NCBI RefSeq assembly: GCF_030814015.1
Contig: NZ_JAUSUL010000001.1
Coordinates: 186,001-250,000, forward strand
Reading direction: 5' to 3'
DNA: 64,000 bases
From: Amorphus orientalis
GTDB lineage: Bacteria > Pseudomonadota > Alphaproteobacteria > Rhizobiales > Amorphaceae
The translations under genes and the position numbers were made by a program. Shown one piece after another: positions 54,424 to 63,362 of this stretch. Within the stretch, counting starts at the first letter, position 1. Every line of letters begins with the position of its first letter. The notes under the pieces were generated by a model. The model was not told the DNA's origin. It searched no databases and saw nothing but the letters and a program-made list of their open reading frames with translations.

Positions 54424-55011
54424 TCATTCCGTTGTCTCGGGGTTCTTGATCGGGACCTGCTGCGGATCCTGGTCGACCAGCCAGCCGATCTCCTGGAGCA
54501 GTTGGGAACGTTCGTCCGAAGAGAACCGGTAAACCCCGAACTTTTCCATCATGCGCAGACCACCCAGAGCCAGATAGGCGAGAAGGGCGCCGCGAGGGTG
54601 CTGGGATTCCGCTCTGATCTGATCGAGATAGTCGGCGTACTTCTTGTGAATGGGTTCGCGCAGTGCCGGGTTCTGGGCCATGGCCGCCGACAGGCAGAGC
54701 GCGATTTCCGCCTCTTCCTCCGCGTACTCCCCGGCCGCTGCCGCGATGTGGGTGCGGATGGTGGCGTCAGGGCAGGAGGCGAGCGCCTCGCGGATCGTCT
54801 CAAGCCGAGCATCTTCCGCCGCGATCCGGCGTTCGACGATCGCCTGCATCAGGGCGGCCTTCGTCTTGTAGTCGTAGATGACGCTGGCTTTGCTGATGCC
54901 GGCTTCGCAGGCCACCGCATCCAGGGTCAGCCGCGCGGTACCGTCGCGCCGAACGATGCATTCGGCGGCGTCGAGCACGGAGTCGCGGTCGATGGTGCGT
55001 TTGCGGCCCAT
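54424..55011 (-). CDS. TetR family regulator of the RND pump
   Basis: 195 aa. N-terminal helix-turn-helix T-L-D-A-V-A-C-E-A-G-I-S-K-A-S-V-I-Y-D-Y-K-T-K (Y-D-Y-K-T-K is the usual end of the DNA-binding domain), then an all-helical ligand domain. It is upstream of the pump genes in the same direction, and a perfect 9-bp inverted repeat abuts its start, so it probably represses the whole unit including itself. Confidence 0.9.
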   Translation of the reverse strand: MGRKRTIDRDSVLDAAECIVRRDGTARLTLDAVACEAGISKASVIYDYKTKAALMQAIVERRIAAEDARLETIREALASCPDATIRTHIAAAAGEYAEEEAEIALCLSAAMAQNPALREPIHKKYADYLDQIRAESQHPRGALLAYLALGGLRMMEKFGVYRFSSDERSQLLQEIGWLVDQDPQQVPIKNPETTE

Positions 55012-55014
55012 GGT

Positions 55015-55041
55015 CCATCCGGTAGATTTCCAACCGGATGG
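55015..55041. promoter_or_regulatory. TetR operator candidate
   Basis: CCATCCGGT (55015-55023) and ACCGGATGG (55033-55041) are perfect inverted arms with a 9-bp spacer, starting 4 bp before the TetR start codon. Confidence 0.7.
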
Positions 55042-55042
55042 T

Positions 55043-55071
55043 TATTTATAAGCGGCACCCCGTTCCGTCAA
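55043..55071 (-). promoter_or_regulatory. Promoter candidate for tetR-acrAB
   Basis: On the minus strand TTGACG (55066-55071) and TATAAA (55045-55050) are separated by 15 bp; shifting the -10 to TAAATA gives 17 bp. The TetR operator lies immediately downstream, over the expected transcription start. Confidence 0.5.
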
Positions 55072-55113
55072 TGGAATTGTTGCGGTGCACACTTCACGGT
55101 CCTGCGAGGGGGG

Positions 55114-55134
55114 AGGCGGCCTACTGGGCCGCCT
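55114..55134 (-). terminator. Hairpin at the ppa 3' end
   Basis: AGGCGGC (55114-55120) pairs with GCCGCCT (55128-55134) around the ppa stop codon. The minus-strand continuation is C-rich without a T run, so termination is probable but not certain. Confidence 0.45.
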
Positions 55135-55666
55135 GCTCGTCTGCCGCAGCCTGGCGGATCGCACGGGTGATCAGCGTCTCGGCCTGCTCCGGGCCTTCCC
55201 AGCCGGTCACTTCGACCCACTTGTTGGGCTCGAGATCCTTGTAGTGGTCGAAGAAGTGCACGATCTGGTCGAGCGTGATTTTCGGCAGGTCCTGGTAGGT
55301 CTGGATGCCGTCATAGCGCTTGGTCAGCTTGGAGACCGGGACCGCGATGATCTTTTCGTCCGCACCCTGCTCGTCCTGCATGTTCAGCACACCGATCGGG
55401 CGGCAGCTCATCACCGCGCCCGGCACGATCGGCCGCTGGTTGACGATGATCACGTCCAGCGGATCGCCGTCGTCGGCGAGCGTGTGCGGAATGAACCCGT
55501 AATTGCCGGGATAGCGCATCGGCGTGTACAGGAAGCGGTCGACCCACAGCGTCCCCGAGGCCTTGTCGAGCTCGTATTTGATGGGCTCGCCGCCAACCGG
55601 CACCTCGATGATCACGTTGATGTCCTTGGGGGGATTGGTCCCGATCGGGATCGCATCGATGCGCAT
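55121..55666 (-). CDS. ppa: Inorganic pyrophosphatase (family I)
   Basis: 181 aa, the usual size. Hydrolyses pyrophosphate to phosphate. The Mg-binding aspartates are in [19 protein letters not shown] is conserved, and the C-terminal K-W-V-E-V-T-G-W is typical. Start ATG 55666 (M-R-I-D-A-I). The gene stands alone between the TetR/RND unit and the GNAT gene. Confidence 0.97.
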   Translation of the reverse strand: MRIDAIPIGTNPPKDINVIIEVPVGGEPIKYELDKASGTLWVDRFLYTPMRYPGNYGFIPHTLADDGDPLDVIIVNQRPIVPGAVMSCRPIGVLNMQDEQGADEKIIAVPVSKLTKRYDGIQTYQDLPKITLDQIVHFFDHYKDLEPNKWVEVTGWEGPEQAETLITRAIRQAAADEQAAQ

Positions 55667-55797
55667 GGTCAGGTGAGCCTTTTCGTTGGTGGATCTCTCG
55701 GCGCCGTTCTTGCAGCGCAAAAACCGGATGAACCGGCGAGCCTTCAACCATGGCTGCCGCTCCTAGGCAAGAGGCTGGCCGCCGTCCTGGCCGGAGA

Positions 55798-56337
55798 TCA
55801 GTCGGTTTGGCCGCGGGTCCGCGGATTGCGGGGCGAGAAGCCGTAGGCGATCTTGGGAAGGCGGACACTGCCGATGGTTTCCTCGGCGGTTGCGACCGCG
55901 CGCCCCCCGAGATGGCTGTAGAAGCCGCAGGCCGTCTCGTTGTCCGACAGGGCCCAAACCACGAAGGACCGCCGTCCCTCGTTGGTCAGGGCGGTGCGGG
56001 AGGCGTCGAACAGCAGGCTGCCGAAGCCGAGGCCGCAGAATTCCGGCTGAATGTAGAGCTCGTAGATTTCGCCGCGGTAGGGAAGGCTGCGGGCGCGGCT
56101 GGAGCCGAACGTCACGTATCCGCGGACGGTGTCCGCGACCTCGAGCACCATGATGGACACGCGTCGCTGGATGGCCCGGTGCCACCACGCCGGGCCGCGG
56201 CGGGCGATCATGCGCTCCAGTTCGGCTCCCGGAAGGACGCCGCGATAGGCATAGCGCCAAGCCGAATCGTGAACGTCGGCGATGGTCGCCGCGTCCGCGA
56301 GTTTTGCCCGCCTTATGCCGATCGAACCCGTCTTCAT
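55798..56337 (-). CDS. GNAT family N-acetyltransferase
   Basis: 179 aa. The acetyl-CoA loop is P-E-F-C-G-L-G-F-G-S-L-L (~100-111), preceded by I-Y-E-L-Y-I-Q. Substrate unknown. Start ATG 56337 (M-K-T-G-S-I-G-I-R). It lies between typA and ppa on the same strand with gaps over 100 bp, so no operon is implied. Confidence 0.88.
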   Translation of the reverse strand: MKTGSIGIRRAKLADAATIADVHDSAWRYAYRGVLPGAELERMIARRGPAWWHRAIQRRVSIMVLEVADTVRGYVTFGSSRARSLPYRGEIYELYIQPEFCGLGFGSLLFDASRTALTNEGRRSFVVWALSDNETACGFYSHLGGRAVATAEETIGSVRLPKIAYGFSPRNPRTRGQTD

Positions 56338-56470
56338 GAGGGAAGCGTAGCTCGACAGGGCCGGCGGGAAAAGAGGAAAGCGGCGCCGACGCACCCAGTT
56401 CGCTCGCCCGCGATGCCGCCCCGTCGGGAAACGGGCCGGCAGGCGTCGCCGGGCGCCTGGACGTGCGGCC

Positions 56471-58294
56471 TCAGGCCGCGCCGGCTTCCTTGCTGCGTGC
56501 CGCCTTCTTGCGCTCGTTCGGGTCGAGCACGGCCTTGCGCAGGCGGATCGACTGCGGGGTGATTTCAACCCGCTCGTCGTCGGCGATGAAGGCCAGCGCC
56601 TTTTCCAGCGTCATGCGGATCGGCGGGGTCAGCTTGATCGCCTCGTCCTTGCCCGACGAGCGCACGTTGGAGAGCTGCTTGCCCTTCATCACGTTGACCT
56701 CGAGGTCGTTGCCCCGGGTGTGCTCGCCGACGATCATGCCCTCGTACACCTTGGCGCCCGGATCGATCATCATCGGGCCGCGGTCTTCCAGGTTCCAGAG
56801 CGCGTAGGCGACGGCCTCGCCCTCGGAATTGGAAATCAGCACGCCGGTGTGCCGGGTCGGGACCTCGCCCTTGTGCGGCTCGTAGGCGTGGAACACCCGG
56901 TTCATGACCGCGGTGCCGCGGGTGTCGGACAGAAGCTCCGACTGATAGCCGATCAGGCCGCGGGTCGGGGCGTAGAACACCAGTCGCACCCGGTCGCCGC
57001 CCGACGGCCGCATTTCCTGCATCTCCGCCTTACGCTCGGAGAGCTTCGAGACGACGGCGCCGGAGAACTCGTCGTCCACGTCGATCGTGACCTCTTCGAT
57101 CGGCTCCAGCACCGAGCCGTCCTCGCCCCGCTGGAACACGACGTTCGGCCGCGACACGGTGAGCTCGAAGCCTTCGCGGCGCATCTGCTCGATCAGGATC
57201 GCAAGCTGCAGCTCGCCGCGGCCGGAGACGATCATGGAATCGGCGTCGTGGCCGGGCTCCACCTTGAGCGCGACGTTGCCGGCGGCTTCCTTCATCAGGC
57301 GGTCGCGGATGACCCGGCTCTGCACCTTGTCGCCCTCGCGGCCGGCAAGCGGGCCGTCGTTGATGCGGAAGGTCACCGACACGGTCGGCGGGTCGATCGG
57401 CTGGGCCGCGATCGGCTCCAGACGCGACGGATGGGTGAGGGTGTCGGCCACGGTCGCCGTCTGCATGCCGGCCAGGGCGACGATGTCGCCGGCGCTGGCG
57501 ATTTCGACGGGCACCCGTTCCAGACCCCGGAACGAGAGCACCTGGCTGATGCGACCGGTCTCGACCACGTTGCCGTCCCGGTCGACCGCCTTCACCTGCT
57601 GGTTCGGCACCACCTGGCCGGAGCGGATCCGGCCGGTGAGAATACGGCCCAGGAACGGATGCGCCTCGATGGTGGTGGCGAGCATCTGGAACTCGCCCTC
57701 TTCGACCGGCGGCTCCGGCACGTGCTGAAGCACCAGATCGAGCAGCGGCGAGACGCTCTCCTTCGGGCCGCTCGGATCTTCCGCGATCCAGCCTTCCTTC
57801 GCCGAACCATACAGCACCTTGAAGTCGAGCTGCTCTTCGTCGGCATCGAGGGCCGCGAACAGGTCGAACACCTCGTTCAGCACGTCCTCGTGGCGCTCGT
57901 CGGCGCGGTCGATCTTGTTGATCACCACCAGCGGGCGCAGTCCGACCTTCAGCGCCTTGCCGAGCACGAACTTGGTCTGGGGCATCGGGCCTTCGGCGGC
58001 GTCGACCAGGAGAATGGCGCCATCCACCATGTGAAGGATGCGCTCGACCTCACCACCGAAGTCCGCATGGCCGGGCGTATCGACGATGTTGATGCGGGCG
58101 TCCTTCCAGGTGACCGCGGTCACCTTGGCCAGGATGGTGATCCCGCGCTCGCGTTCCAGGTCGTTGGAGTCCATCGCCCGCTCGGCGACCCGCTGGTTTT
58201 CGCGGAAGGTGCCCGACTGCTGGAGGAGCTTGTCGACGAGAGTGGTCTTGCCATGGTCGACGTGGGCGATGATGGCGATGTTGCGCAAAGTCAT
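56471..58294 (-). CDS. typA: GTP-binding protein TypA/BipA
   Basis: Translational GTPase that acts in ribosome assembly and stress adaptation; 607 aa. G1 A-H-V-D-H-G-K-T-T (~10-18), switch R-G-I-T-I, G3 [12 protein letters not shown] and G4 N-K-I-D-R, then the BipA-specific C-terminal domain. The upstream 480 bp are filled with palindromic repeats. Confidence 0.97.
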   Translation of the reverse strand: MTLRNIAIIAHVDHGKTTLVDKLLQQSGTFRENQRVAERAMDSNDLERERGITILAKVTAVTWKDARINIVDTPGHADFGGEVERILHMVDGAILLVDAAEGPMPQTKFVLGKALKVGLRPLVVINKIDRADERHEDVLNEVFDLFAALDADEEQLDFKVLYGSAKEGWIAEDPSGPKESVSPLLDLVLQHVPEPPVEEGEFQMLATTIEAHPFLGRILTGRIRSGQVVPNQQVKAVDRDGNVVETGRISQVLSFRGLERVPVEIASAGDIVALAGMQTATVADTLTHPSRLEPIAAQPIDPPTVSVTFRINDGPLAGREGDKVQSRVIRDRLMKEAAGNVALKVEPGHDADSMIVSGRGELQLAILIEQMRREGFELTVSRPNVVFQRGEDGSVLEPIEEVTIDVDDEFSGAVVSKLSERKAEMQEMRPSGGDRVRLVFYAPTRGLIGYQSELLSDTRGTAVMNRVFHAYEPHKGEVPTRHTGVLISNSEGEAVAYALWNLEDRGPMMIDPGAKVYEGMIVGEHTRGNDLEVNVMKGKQLSNVRSSGKDEAIKLTPPIRMTLEKALAFIADDERVEITPQSIRLRKAVLDPNERKKAARSKEAGAA

Positions 58295-58774
58295 GAAAGG
58301 TTCCGTGCCGGTCGTCCCGGAGCGCCGAAGCGGAATGGCTGTCGGTACCGGGATGATCCCTGTTCGTCTGTTGCTTGCCGCATGGACCCGGACCGCCGCG
58401 GCCACGGGCTGAAAGCTCCGTCGCGGGAGCGTCGCTTGATCGTCCTGCAACGGGTCTGGCGGTCCGGAGCCCGTCCCACTCAGGTCGGATTCATCCGGCC
58501 GAAAGGAATTGCTCAGGCATCCAGATCCGGAGCCTTTCCGGTCGACCAGGTGGTCCACCTGGCCGAAAAAAGGCCCCTGGCACCGTGCGGGTCGCGCACG
58601 CCCTTGCTGCAGCGCAAGAGCCATAGCTGATCTGAACCGCACGGGAAAGGCTATTCGCCCGGTCCTGTTCCCGTTGGGGGCCCGGGGCATTGCTCAGGCG
58701 CACCGTGCGCACGAACGGCGAAAGGGCGCCCCGGGCGGAGCGCCCCTGTCGCGTGCGGGAGTGGACGGGTCGGC
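58295..58774. repeat. 480-bp gap with palindromic elements C1 and C2
   Basis: No gene seen. C1 (58467-58514): GAGC, arms GGTCGGAT and ATCCGGCC, closing GAAAGGAATTGCTC. C2 (58530-58575): GAGCCTTTCC, perfect arms CCAGGTGG (58546-58553) and CCACCTGG (58555-58562) around one base, then a purine run. C2 resembles B2 at 21.5 kb and C1 resembles A and B1, so the pair order is conserved between loci. Confidence 0.75.
58721..58746 (-). terminator. Terminator of the chemoreceptor gene
   Basis: GGGCGC (58724-58729) pairs with GCGCCC (58740-58745). On the minus strand the stem is followed by TTT. It lies 29 bp after the chemoreceptor stop codon. Confidence 0.5.
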
Positions 58775-60322
58775 TCAGCCGGCCGCAACGTCGGCGAGAA
58801 AGCGCTCGATCTCGGTGCGAAGCCGGTGCGATCCTCCGGCGACTTCCTCCGCCGTCCGGACCAGCTTGGCCGAAGACTGGTCGGTCAGCCGAGCCGCCTC
58901 GGCGAAGTCCGCCACGCAGTCGCGCGCCGAACGGGCGTTCGTTGCGGCGCGCTGCAGGTCGCCGTCGAGGGTCTGGGTGTTGCCCGCCTGCTGGGAGATG
59001 CCGGAGGCGATCACCACCATGGCGCCGTTCATGTCCTCGATCGCGGTTACGATTTCCGAAAGGGCGGCCACGGCGTCTCCGGTGGATTCCTCCATGGCAG
59101 CGATCTTCTTGACGGTGTCCTCGACAGCCTTCGCGGTCTGTTCGGCGAGCGCCTTCACTTCCGTTGCGACCACGGCGAAGCCCTTTCCGGCTTCTCCTGC
59201 CCGGGCCGCCTCGATAGTGGCGTTGAGCGCCAGGAGGTTGGTCTGCTCCGCGACCTCGCGGATGACGGAGATGATCTGACCGACCTCTCCCGCCGCGGTC
59301 GAGAGCTTGCCGACGGATTCGTCGGTCCGGCGTGCGCTGGCCTTGGCCTTGTCGGCGATCTGGCTCGCCTGGTTGGTCTGGTCCTTGATCTCGTTCGTCG
59401 CCTGGGCCAGCTGCCGGGTGGATTCGGCGGCGCCGTCGATCCCGGCCGCCACGTCTTCCGCCGCGCTTTCCGCGGTTCCGACCCGGTCTCCGGTGGTGCG
59501 GGCCACCTGCATCAGCTCTGCCGAAGCCGTCCGGCTCGCGTCCGCGGTCCCGACCATTTCACCCAGGAGCGACGCCATGGTTTCGCGGAAGGCGTCGATC
59601 AGCTGCTCCCGGTGCTCGATCCGCAGCCTGTCGGCCTCCACCGCGGCGGTCAGCCGCTCGGCGGCCGACCGGGCCTCCGCCGAAGCGGCTTCCTGTTCGG
59701 CGGCGAGGGCGGCGTTCGAAGCGAAGGCGGACTCGAGCTTCAGGGTGAGCGTGATCAGGGCGGCGGCCTCCAGGAGGACCACCACGGCGTGGCCGATCAC
59801 ACGGGCGAAGTCCGGCCCGTCCGGAAACACGGCGGCGGGAAACGCGAAGTTGAGGACAAGATGATGCACCGCGATCAGCACGACCGCGGCCGGATAGACG
59901 CGCCAGTCCCAGAGCACGGCCAGGATCGCCAGCATGGCGAAAATATACATGTGCAGGTCGATGATGTACGGGCTGCCCGCCGCAGACGAGATCATCAGGC
60001 AGGTCAGCGCCACGCCGACGAGACCGATCGCCTGTCGGCTGAATTCCGTCGATCCGACCCGGGCAACCGTGAGCGACGCGAAGCCGACCAGGAAGACCGC
60101 TATCGCGCCGGACAAGAGGACGCTGTTGCCGGCCAGAAAGGCGATCAGCAGCACCACCGGCACGTTCAGCCAGAGGAACCACATCATCCCGCGGGTCGCG
60201 ACGGCCCGGAACGCTTCCAGCTCGTTGGTCTTCTGCGGCCTGTGGGCCTCCGGCCGGGTCCGGCCGCTCAAGCCGGTTGCGGATGGGAGGCTGGCGGGGG
60301 CAAAGTCTGCGACGGCGCTCAT
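58775..60322 (-). CDS. Methyl-accepting chemotaxis protein with six-helix membrane domain
   Basis: 515 aa. About six hydrophobic helices fill residues ~45-210 with I-D-L-H-M-Y-I-F and A-V-H-H-L-V-L-N-F, a pattern seen in chemoreceptors without a periplasmic sensor domain. The cytoplasmic signalling tip is [19 protein letters not shown] (~385). No CheR-tethering pentapeptide at the C-terminus (ends V-A-A-G). Start overlaps the stop of the small gene upstream (ATGA). The stimulus is probably intramembrane or energetic. Confidence 0.93.
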   Translation of the reverse strand: MSAVADFAPASLPSATGLSGRTRPEAHRPQKTNELEAFRAVATRGMMWFLWLNVPVVLLIAFLAGNSVLLSGAIAVFLVGFASLTVARVGSTEFSRQAIGLVGVALTCLMISSAAGSPYIIDLHMYIFAMLAILAVLWDWRVYPAAVVLIAVHHLVLNFAFPAAVFPDGPDFARVIGHAVVVLLEAAALITLTLKLESAFASNAALAAEQEAASAEARSAAERLTAAVEADRLRIEHREQLIDAFRETMASLLGEMVGTADASRTASAELMQVARTTGDRVGTAESAAEDVAAGIDGAAESTRQLAQATNEIKDQTNQASQIADKAKASARRTDESVGKLSTAAGEVGQIISVIREVAEQTNLLALNATIEAARAGEAGKGFAVVATEVKALAEQTAKAVEDTVKKIAAMEESTGDAVAALSEIVTAIEDMNGAMVVIASGISQQAGNTQTLDGDLQRAATNARSARDCVADFAEAARLTDQSSAKLVRTAEEVAGGSHRLRTEIERFLADVAAG

Positions 60323-60633
60323 GATTGCTGATCTCGTGTGAAACAGGTCGCGGCGGCGGCGCGAACCGGATGAAAGATGCCCTGGGCGCGAAGGGATCGG
60401 ACGAAATCGGCCCCGCCCTGCGCGACGATCACCCTGTCGCCGACCGACAGGAACAACCCGCCGGCTGCCGCGACCCGGTCCGCCATGGCTTTGCTGGAGG
60501 ACCACGGGGGCACAACGATTCCGACCGGCTCACCTGCCGCCGGCATCAGCGAGGGGATCAGCGCCGCAAGCGCCATCAGGAGGGCCATGGCGAATGCCAG
60601 TGCCATCGATCTGACAGAGTGCCCCTGAGACAT
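60319..60633 (-). CDS. Small exported or membrane-anchored protein coupled to the chemoreceptor
   Basis: 104 aa. Residues ~9-32 are hydrophobic ([16 protein letters not shown]), an N-terminal anchor or signal peptide; the rest ([20 protein letters not shown]) is predicted periplasmic with an alpha/beta look. Its stop overlaps the chemoreceptor start (ATGA), so the two are probably translated together. I recognise no family. It could be an accessory ligand-sensing partner for a receptor that lacks a periplasmic domain. Confidence 0.7.
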   Translation of the reverse strand: MSQGHSVRSMALAFAMALLMALAALIPSLMPAAGEPVGIVVPPWSSSKAMADRVAAAGGLFLSVGDRVIVAQGGADFVRSLRAQGIFHPVRAAAATCFTRDQQS

Positions 60634-60883
60634 CTGGTTTCTTACAATTCCGCAGGTCTGCCGAACCGGATTCCATTTGGCATATTTGCATATGAGGATC
60701 GGCTAACAGACTTGCGCCGGGCTTGCGCCTGCACGCTTTCGCTGTGGCGGCCGCTTTCGCAATCTTGACGCATGCTTGAATTGGACTCGGGCCGCCGAAA
60801 GCGGTAAACGCCCGGCTGTCCCGGCGCGCCCTTGGTGGGGGCGACTGCCGCGCGGACGAACACACTGAATGAAGAGTATTCCA

Positions 60884-61918
60884 ATGGGCTATGTGATCGC
60901 AGTGGTCGGTGCGACGGGCAACGTCGGCCGGGAGATGCTCGATATCCTTTCCGAGCGCGGCTTTCCTGCAGATCGGGTCATCCCGGTCGCGTCCCGGCGC
61001 AGCCAGGGCACGGAAGTTTCCTACGGTGACACGACGCTCAAGGTCGAGGCGCTCGAGCACGTCGATTTCACCCAGGTCGATCTGTGCCTGATGTCCGCCG
61101 GCGGCGCCATCGCCAAGGAATGGGCGCCGAAGATCGGCAAGGACGGCGCCGTCGTGATCGACAACTCGTCCTTCTTCCGCACCGATCCGGACGTTCCGCT
61201 GATCGTGCCGGAGGTCAATGCCGATGCGATCGAGGGCTTCACCAAGAAGAACATCATCGCCAACCCGAACTGCTCGACCGCCCAGCTCGTCGTGGCGTTG
61301 AAGCCGCTGCACGACAAGGCGACCATCACGCGCTGCGTGGTGTCGACCTATCAGTCGGTCTCCGGAGCCGGTAAGGACGCGATGGACGAGCTGTTCACCC
61401 AGACGCGGGCGGTGTTCGTGTCCGACCCGGTCGAGACGAACAAGTTCCCCAAGCGGATCGCCTTCAATCTCATTCCCCAGATCGACGTCTTCATGGAAGA
61501 CGGCTCGACCAAGGAGGAATGGAAGATGATGGTCGAGACCAAGAAGATCCTCGACCCCAAGATCAAGCTGTCGGCGACCTGCGTGCGGGTGCCGGTCTTC
61601 ATCTCGCACTCCGAGGCCGTGAATCTGGAATTCGAGAAGCCGATCACGGCGGAAGAGGCGCGCGACATCCTGCGCGAGGCGCCGGGGTGTCTGGTCGTCG
61701 ACAAGCACGAGCCCGGCGGCTACGTCACGCCGTACGAGGCGGCCGGCGAGGACGCGACCTATATCAGCCGCATCCGCGAGGATCCGACAGTCGAGAACGG
61801 CCTCGCCATGTGGGTGGTCTCCGACAATCTGCGCAAGGGCGCGGCACTCAACACGGTGCAGATCGCCGAGCTGCTGGTGAACCGCAAGCTGGTCACGCCG
61901 CGCAAGGAAGCGGCCTGA
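60884..61918 (+). CDS. asd: Aspartate-semialdehyde dehydrogenase
   Basis: 344 aa. Makes aspartate semialdehyde for lysine, diaminopimelate, methionine and threonine. NADP motif V-V-G-A-T-G-N-V-G-R-E (~6-16) and active-site cysteine in N-P-N-C-S-T-A-Q (~130). I chose ATG 60884 because the Rossmann motif should start within a few residues; ATG 60869 is possible. The 250 bp upstream hold no clear promoter or riboswitch. Confidence 0.97.
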   Translation: MGYVIAVVGATGNVGREMLDILSERGFPADRVIPVASRRSQGTEVSYGDTTLKVEALEHVDFTQVDLCLMSAGGAIAKEWAPKIGKDGAVVIDNSSFFRTDPDVPLIVPEVNADAIEGFTKKNIIANPNCSTAQLVVALKPLHDKATITRCVVSTYQSVSGAGKDAMDELFTQTRAVFVSDPVETNKFPKRIAFNLIPQIDVFMEDGSTKEEWKMMVETKKILDPKIKLSATCVRVPVFISHSEAVNLEFEKPITAEEARDILREAPGCLVVDKHEPGGYVTPYEAAGEDATYISRIREDPTVENGLAMWVVSDNLRKGAALNTVQIAELLVNRKLVTPRKEAA

Positions 61919-61961
61919 GCGGTCTGCGACCGGCCGCTGACGCGGAAAGCGGGTTTTGGGG

Positions 61962-61987
61962 AAGGCGGCTTTCGGGCCGCCTTTTTC
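61962..61987 (+). terminator. Rho-independent terminator of asd
   Basis: AAGGCGGC (61962-61969) and GCCGCCTT (61976-61983) form a perfect 8-bp stem with a 6-nt loop, followed by TTTTC. Confidence 0.88.
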
Positions 61988-62024
61988 TGTTTGGGGCGCA
62001 GCGTTTTCTGCGGGCGGCAGATAA

Positions 62025-62038
62025 TGACCGATCGGTCA
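62025..62038. promoter_or_regulatory. TetR-type operator upstream of the alcohol dehydrogenase
   Basis: TGACCGATCGGTCA is a perfect 14-bp palindrome, close to known TetR-family boxes of the form GACC-N-GGTC. It lies 82 bp before the dehydrogenase start. No TetR gene is adjacent. Confidence 0.65.
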
Positions 62039-62120
62039 CTTTTCACGCGGCCGCACACTTCCTAGCTTGATGAGTAGGGGCCGGAAAGAATCGCCCACCA
62101 CAAAGCTCGGGAGACGCACC

Positions 62121-63245
62121 ATGAACGAAATATCGACCCGCGACATCAAGGCCGCCGTCATTCGCTCGGAGGGATCGAAGTTCACCCTTGAGGATCTCAA
62201 GCTCGGTGCGCCGGGTCCGCGTGAGGTCGTGGTCAAGGTGGTCGCCGTCGGCATGTGCCACACCGACCTGATCATCCGCGACCAGTATTATCCGACGCCG
62301 CTGCCGGTCGTGCTCGGCCACGAAGGCTCGGGTGTCGTGGAAGCCGTCGGCGATGCGGTGAAGGCGGTCGCGCCGGGCGATCACGTGGTCATGAGCTTCA
62401 TGTCCTGCGGAACATGCGGCCCTTGCGAGGGCGGCCATCCCTATCACTGTGCTGACTTCTTCGCGCTCAATTTCGGCGGCTCGCGCAAGGACGGCTCCAC
62501 CGCGGTGACGGAAGACGGCAGCAGCCAGATCCACGATCATTTCTTTGGTCAGTCCTCGTTCTCCAGCTACGCCATCGCCCATGAGCGGAACCTCGTGAAG
62601 GTCGACAAGGAGGCGCCGCTCGAGCTTCTCGGTCCGCTCGGGTGCGGCATCCAGACCGGCGCCGGGGCGGTGCTCAACTCGCTCGGGGTGGGTGCCGGGC
62701 AGAGCTTCGCCTCGTTCGGGGCCGGCGCGGTCGGTCTCAGCTCCGTGATGGCGGCCCGGGTCGCCGGCGCGACCACGATCATCGCCGTCGACGTCCAGCC
62801 GAGCCGGCTGGAGCTCGCCAAGGAGTGCGGCGCCACCCATGTGGTCAATTCCAAGGAGGTCGATCCGGTCGAGAAGATCCAGGAGATCACCGGCGGCGGC
62901 GCCGACTTCACCCTGGAATCCAGCGGGCGTCCGGAGGTGCTGCGTCAGGCGGTGGACGCCCTCGGCATCATGGGGACCTGCGGCGTCGTCGGTGCGCCGA
63001 AACTCGGAGTGGAAGCGAACTTCGACGTCAACGGCCTGATGGTACCGGGCAAGCGGATCATGGGCATCGTCGAAGGCGGCAGCGTCCCGCAGATTTTCAT
63101 TCCGCGCCTGGTCGAGCTGCAGCGCCAGGGCCGCTTCCCGTTCGAAAAGCTGGTCAAGTTCTACGACTTCGACCAGATCAACCAGGCGGTCGAGGACAGC
63201 GAGAGCGGCAAGACCATCAAGCCGATCCTGCGCATGCCGAGCTGA
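62121..63245 (+). CDS. Zinc-dependent alcohol dehydrogenase, aryl/allyl-alcohol type
   Basis: 374 aa medium-chain dehydrogenase. Catalytic zinc ligands in G-M-C-H-T-D and G-H-E-G-S-G; structural zinc cysteines C-G-T-C-G-P-C plus a later C (~97-111). NAD motif G-A-G-A-V-G-L-S-S (~200) followed by V-D-V-Q, the Asp favouring NAD. G-P-L-G-C-G-I-Q-T-G-A-G and the F-G-G-S-R-K-D-G-S insert resemble benzyl-alcohol dehydrogenases. ATG 62121 follows GGGAGA; an upstream in-frame ATG at 62067 lies in the leader. Confidence 0.93.
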   Translation: MNEISTRDIKAAVIRSEGSKFTLEDLKLGAPGPREVVVKVVAVGMCHTDLIIRDQYYPTPLPVVLGHEGSGVVEAVGDAVKAVAPGDHVVMSFMSCGTCGPCEGGHPYHCADFFALNFGGSRKDGSTAVTEDGSSQIHDHFFGQSSFSSYAIAHERNLVKVDKEAPLELLGPLGCGIQTGAGAVLNSLGVGAGQSFASFGAGAVGLSSVMAARVAGATTIIAVDVQPSRLELAKECGATHVVNSKEVDPVEKIQEITGGGADFTLESSGRPEVLRQAVDALGIMGTCGVVGAPKLGVEANFDVNGLMVPGKRIMGIVEGGSVPQIFIPRLVELQRQGRFPFEKLVKFYDFDQINQAVEDSESGKTIKPILRMPS

Positions 63246-63280
63246 TCGCAAAGGCGATCAGACACACCCCAGAAGACCAG

Positions 63281-63315
63281 AGCCGTCCGGATCGAGCGAG
63301 CCGGGCGGCTTTTTC
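63281..63315 (+). terminator. Terminator of the alcohol dehydrogenase gene
   Basis: AGCCGTCCGG (63281-63290) pairs with CCGGGCGGCT (63301-63310), one T-G pair, 10-nt loop, then TTTTC. Confidence 0.8.
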
Positions 63316-63362
63316 ATACCCCCATGATCATCCGCGCTGCCCGATGGTCGTCTGCAGACCGT

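Noticed and set aside
56720-58630. Open frame of ~636 codons on the plus strand opposite typA
   Set aside because: typA has intact GTPase motifs; the opposite frame is H/D/R-rich and extends into repeats.
60634-60883. Lysine riboswitch or CtrA-type site upstream of asd
   Set aside because: No matching conserved sequence or paired TTAA half-sites with the right spacing were found.
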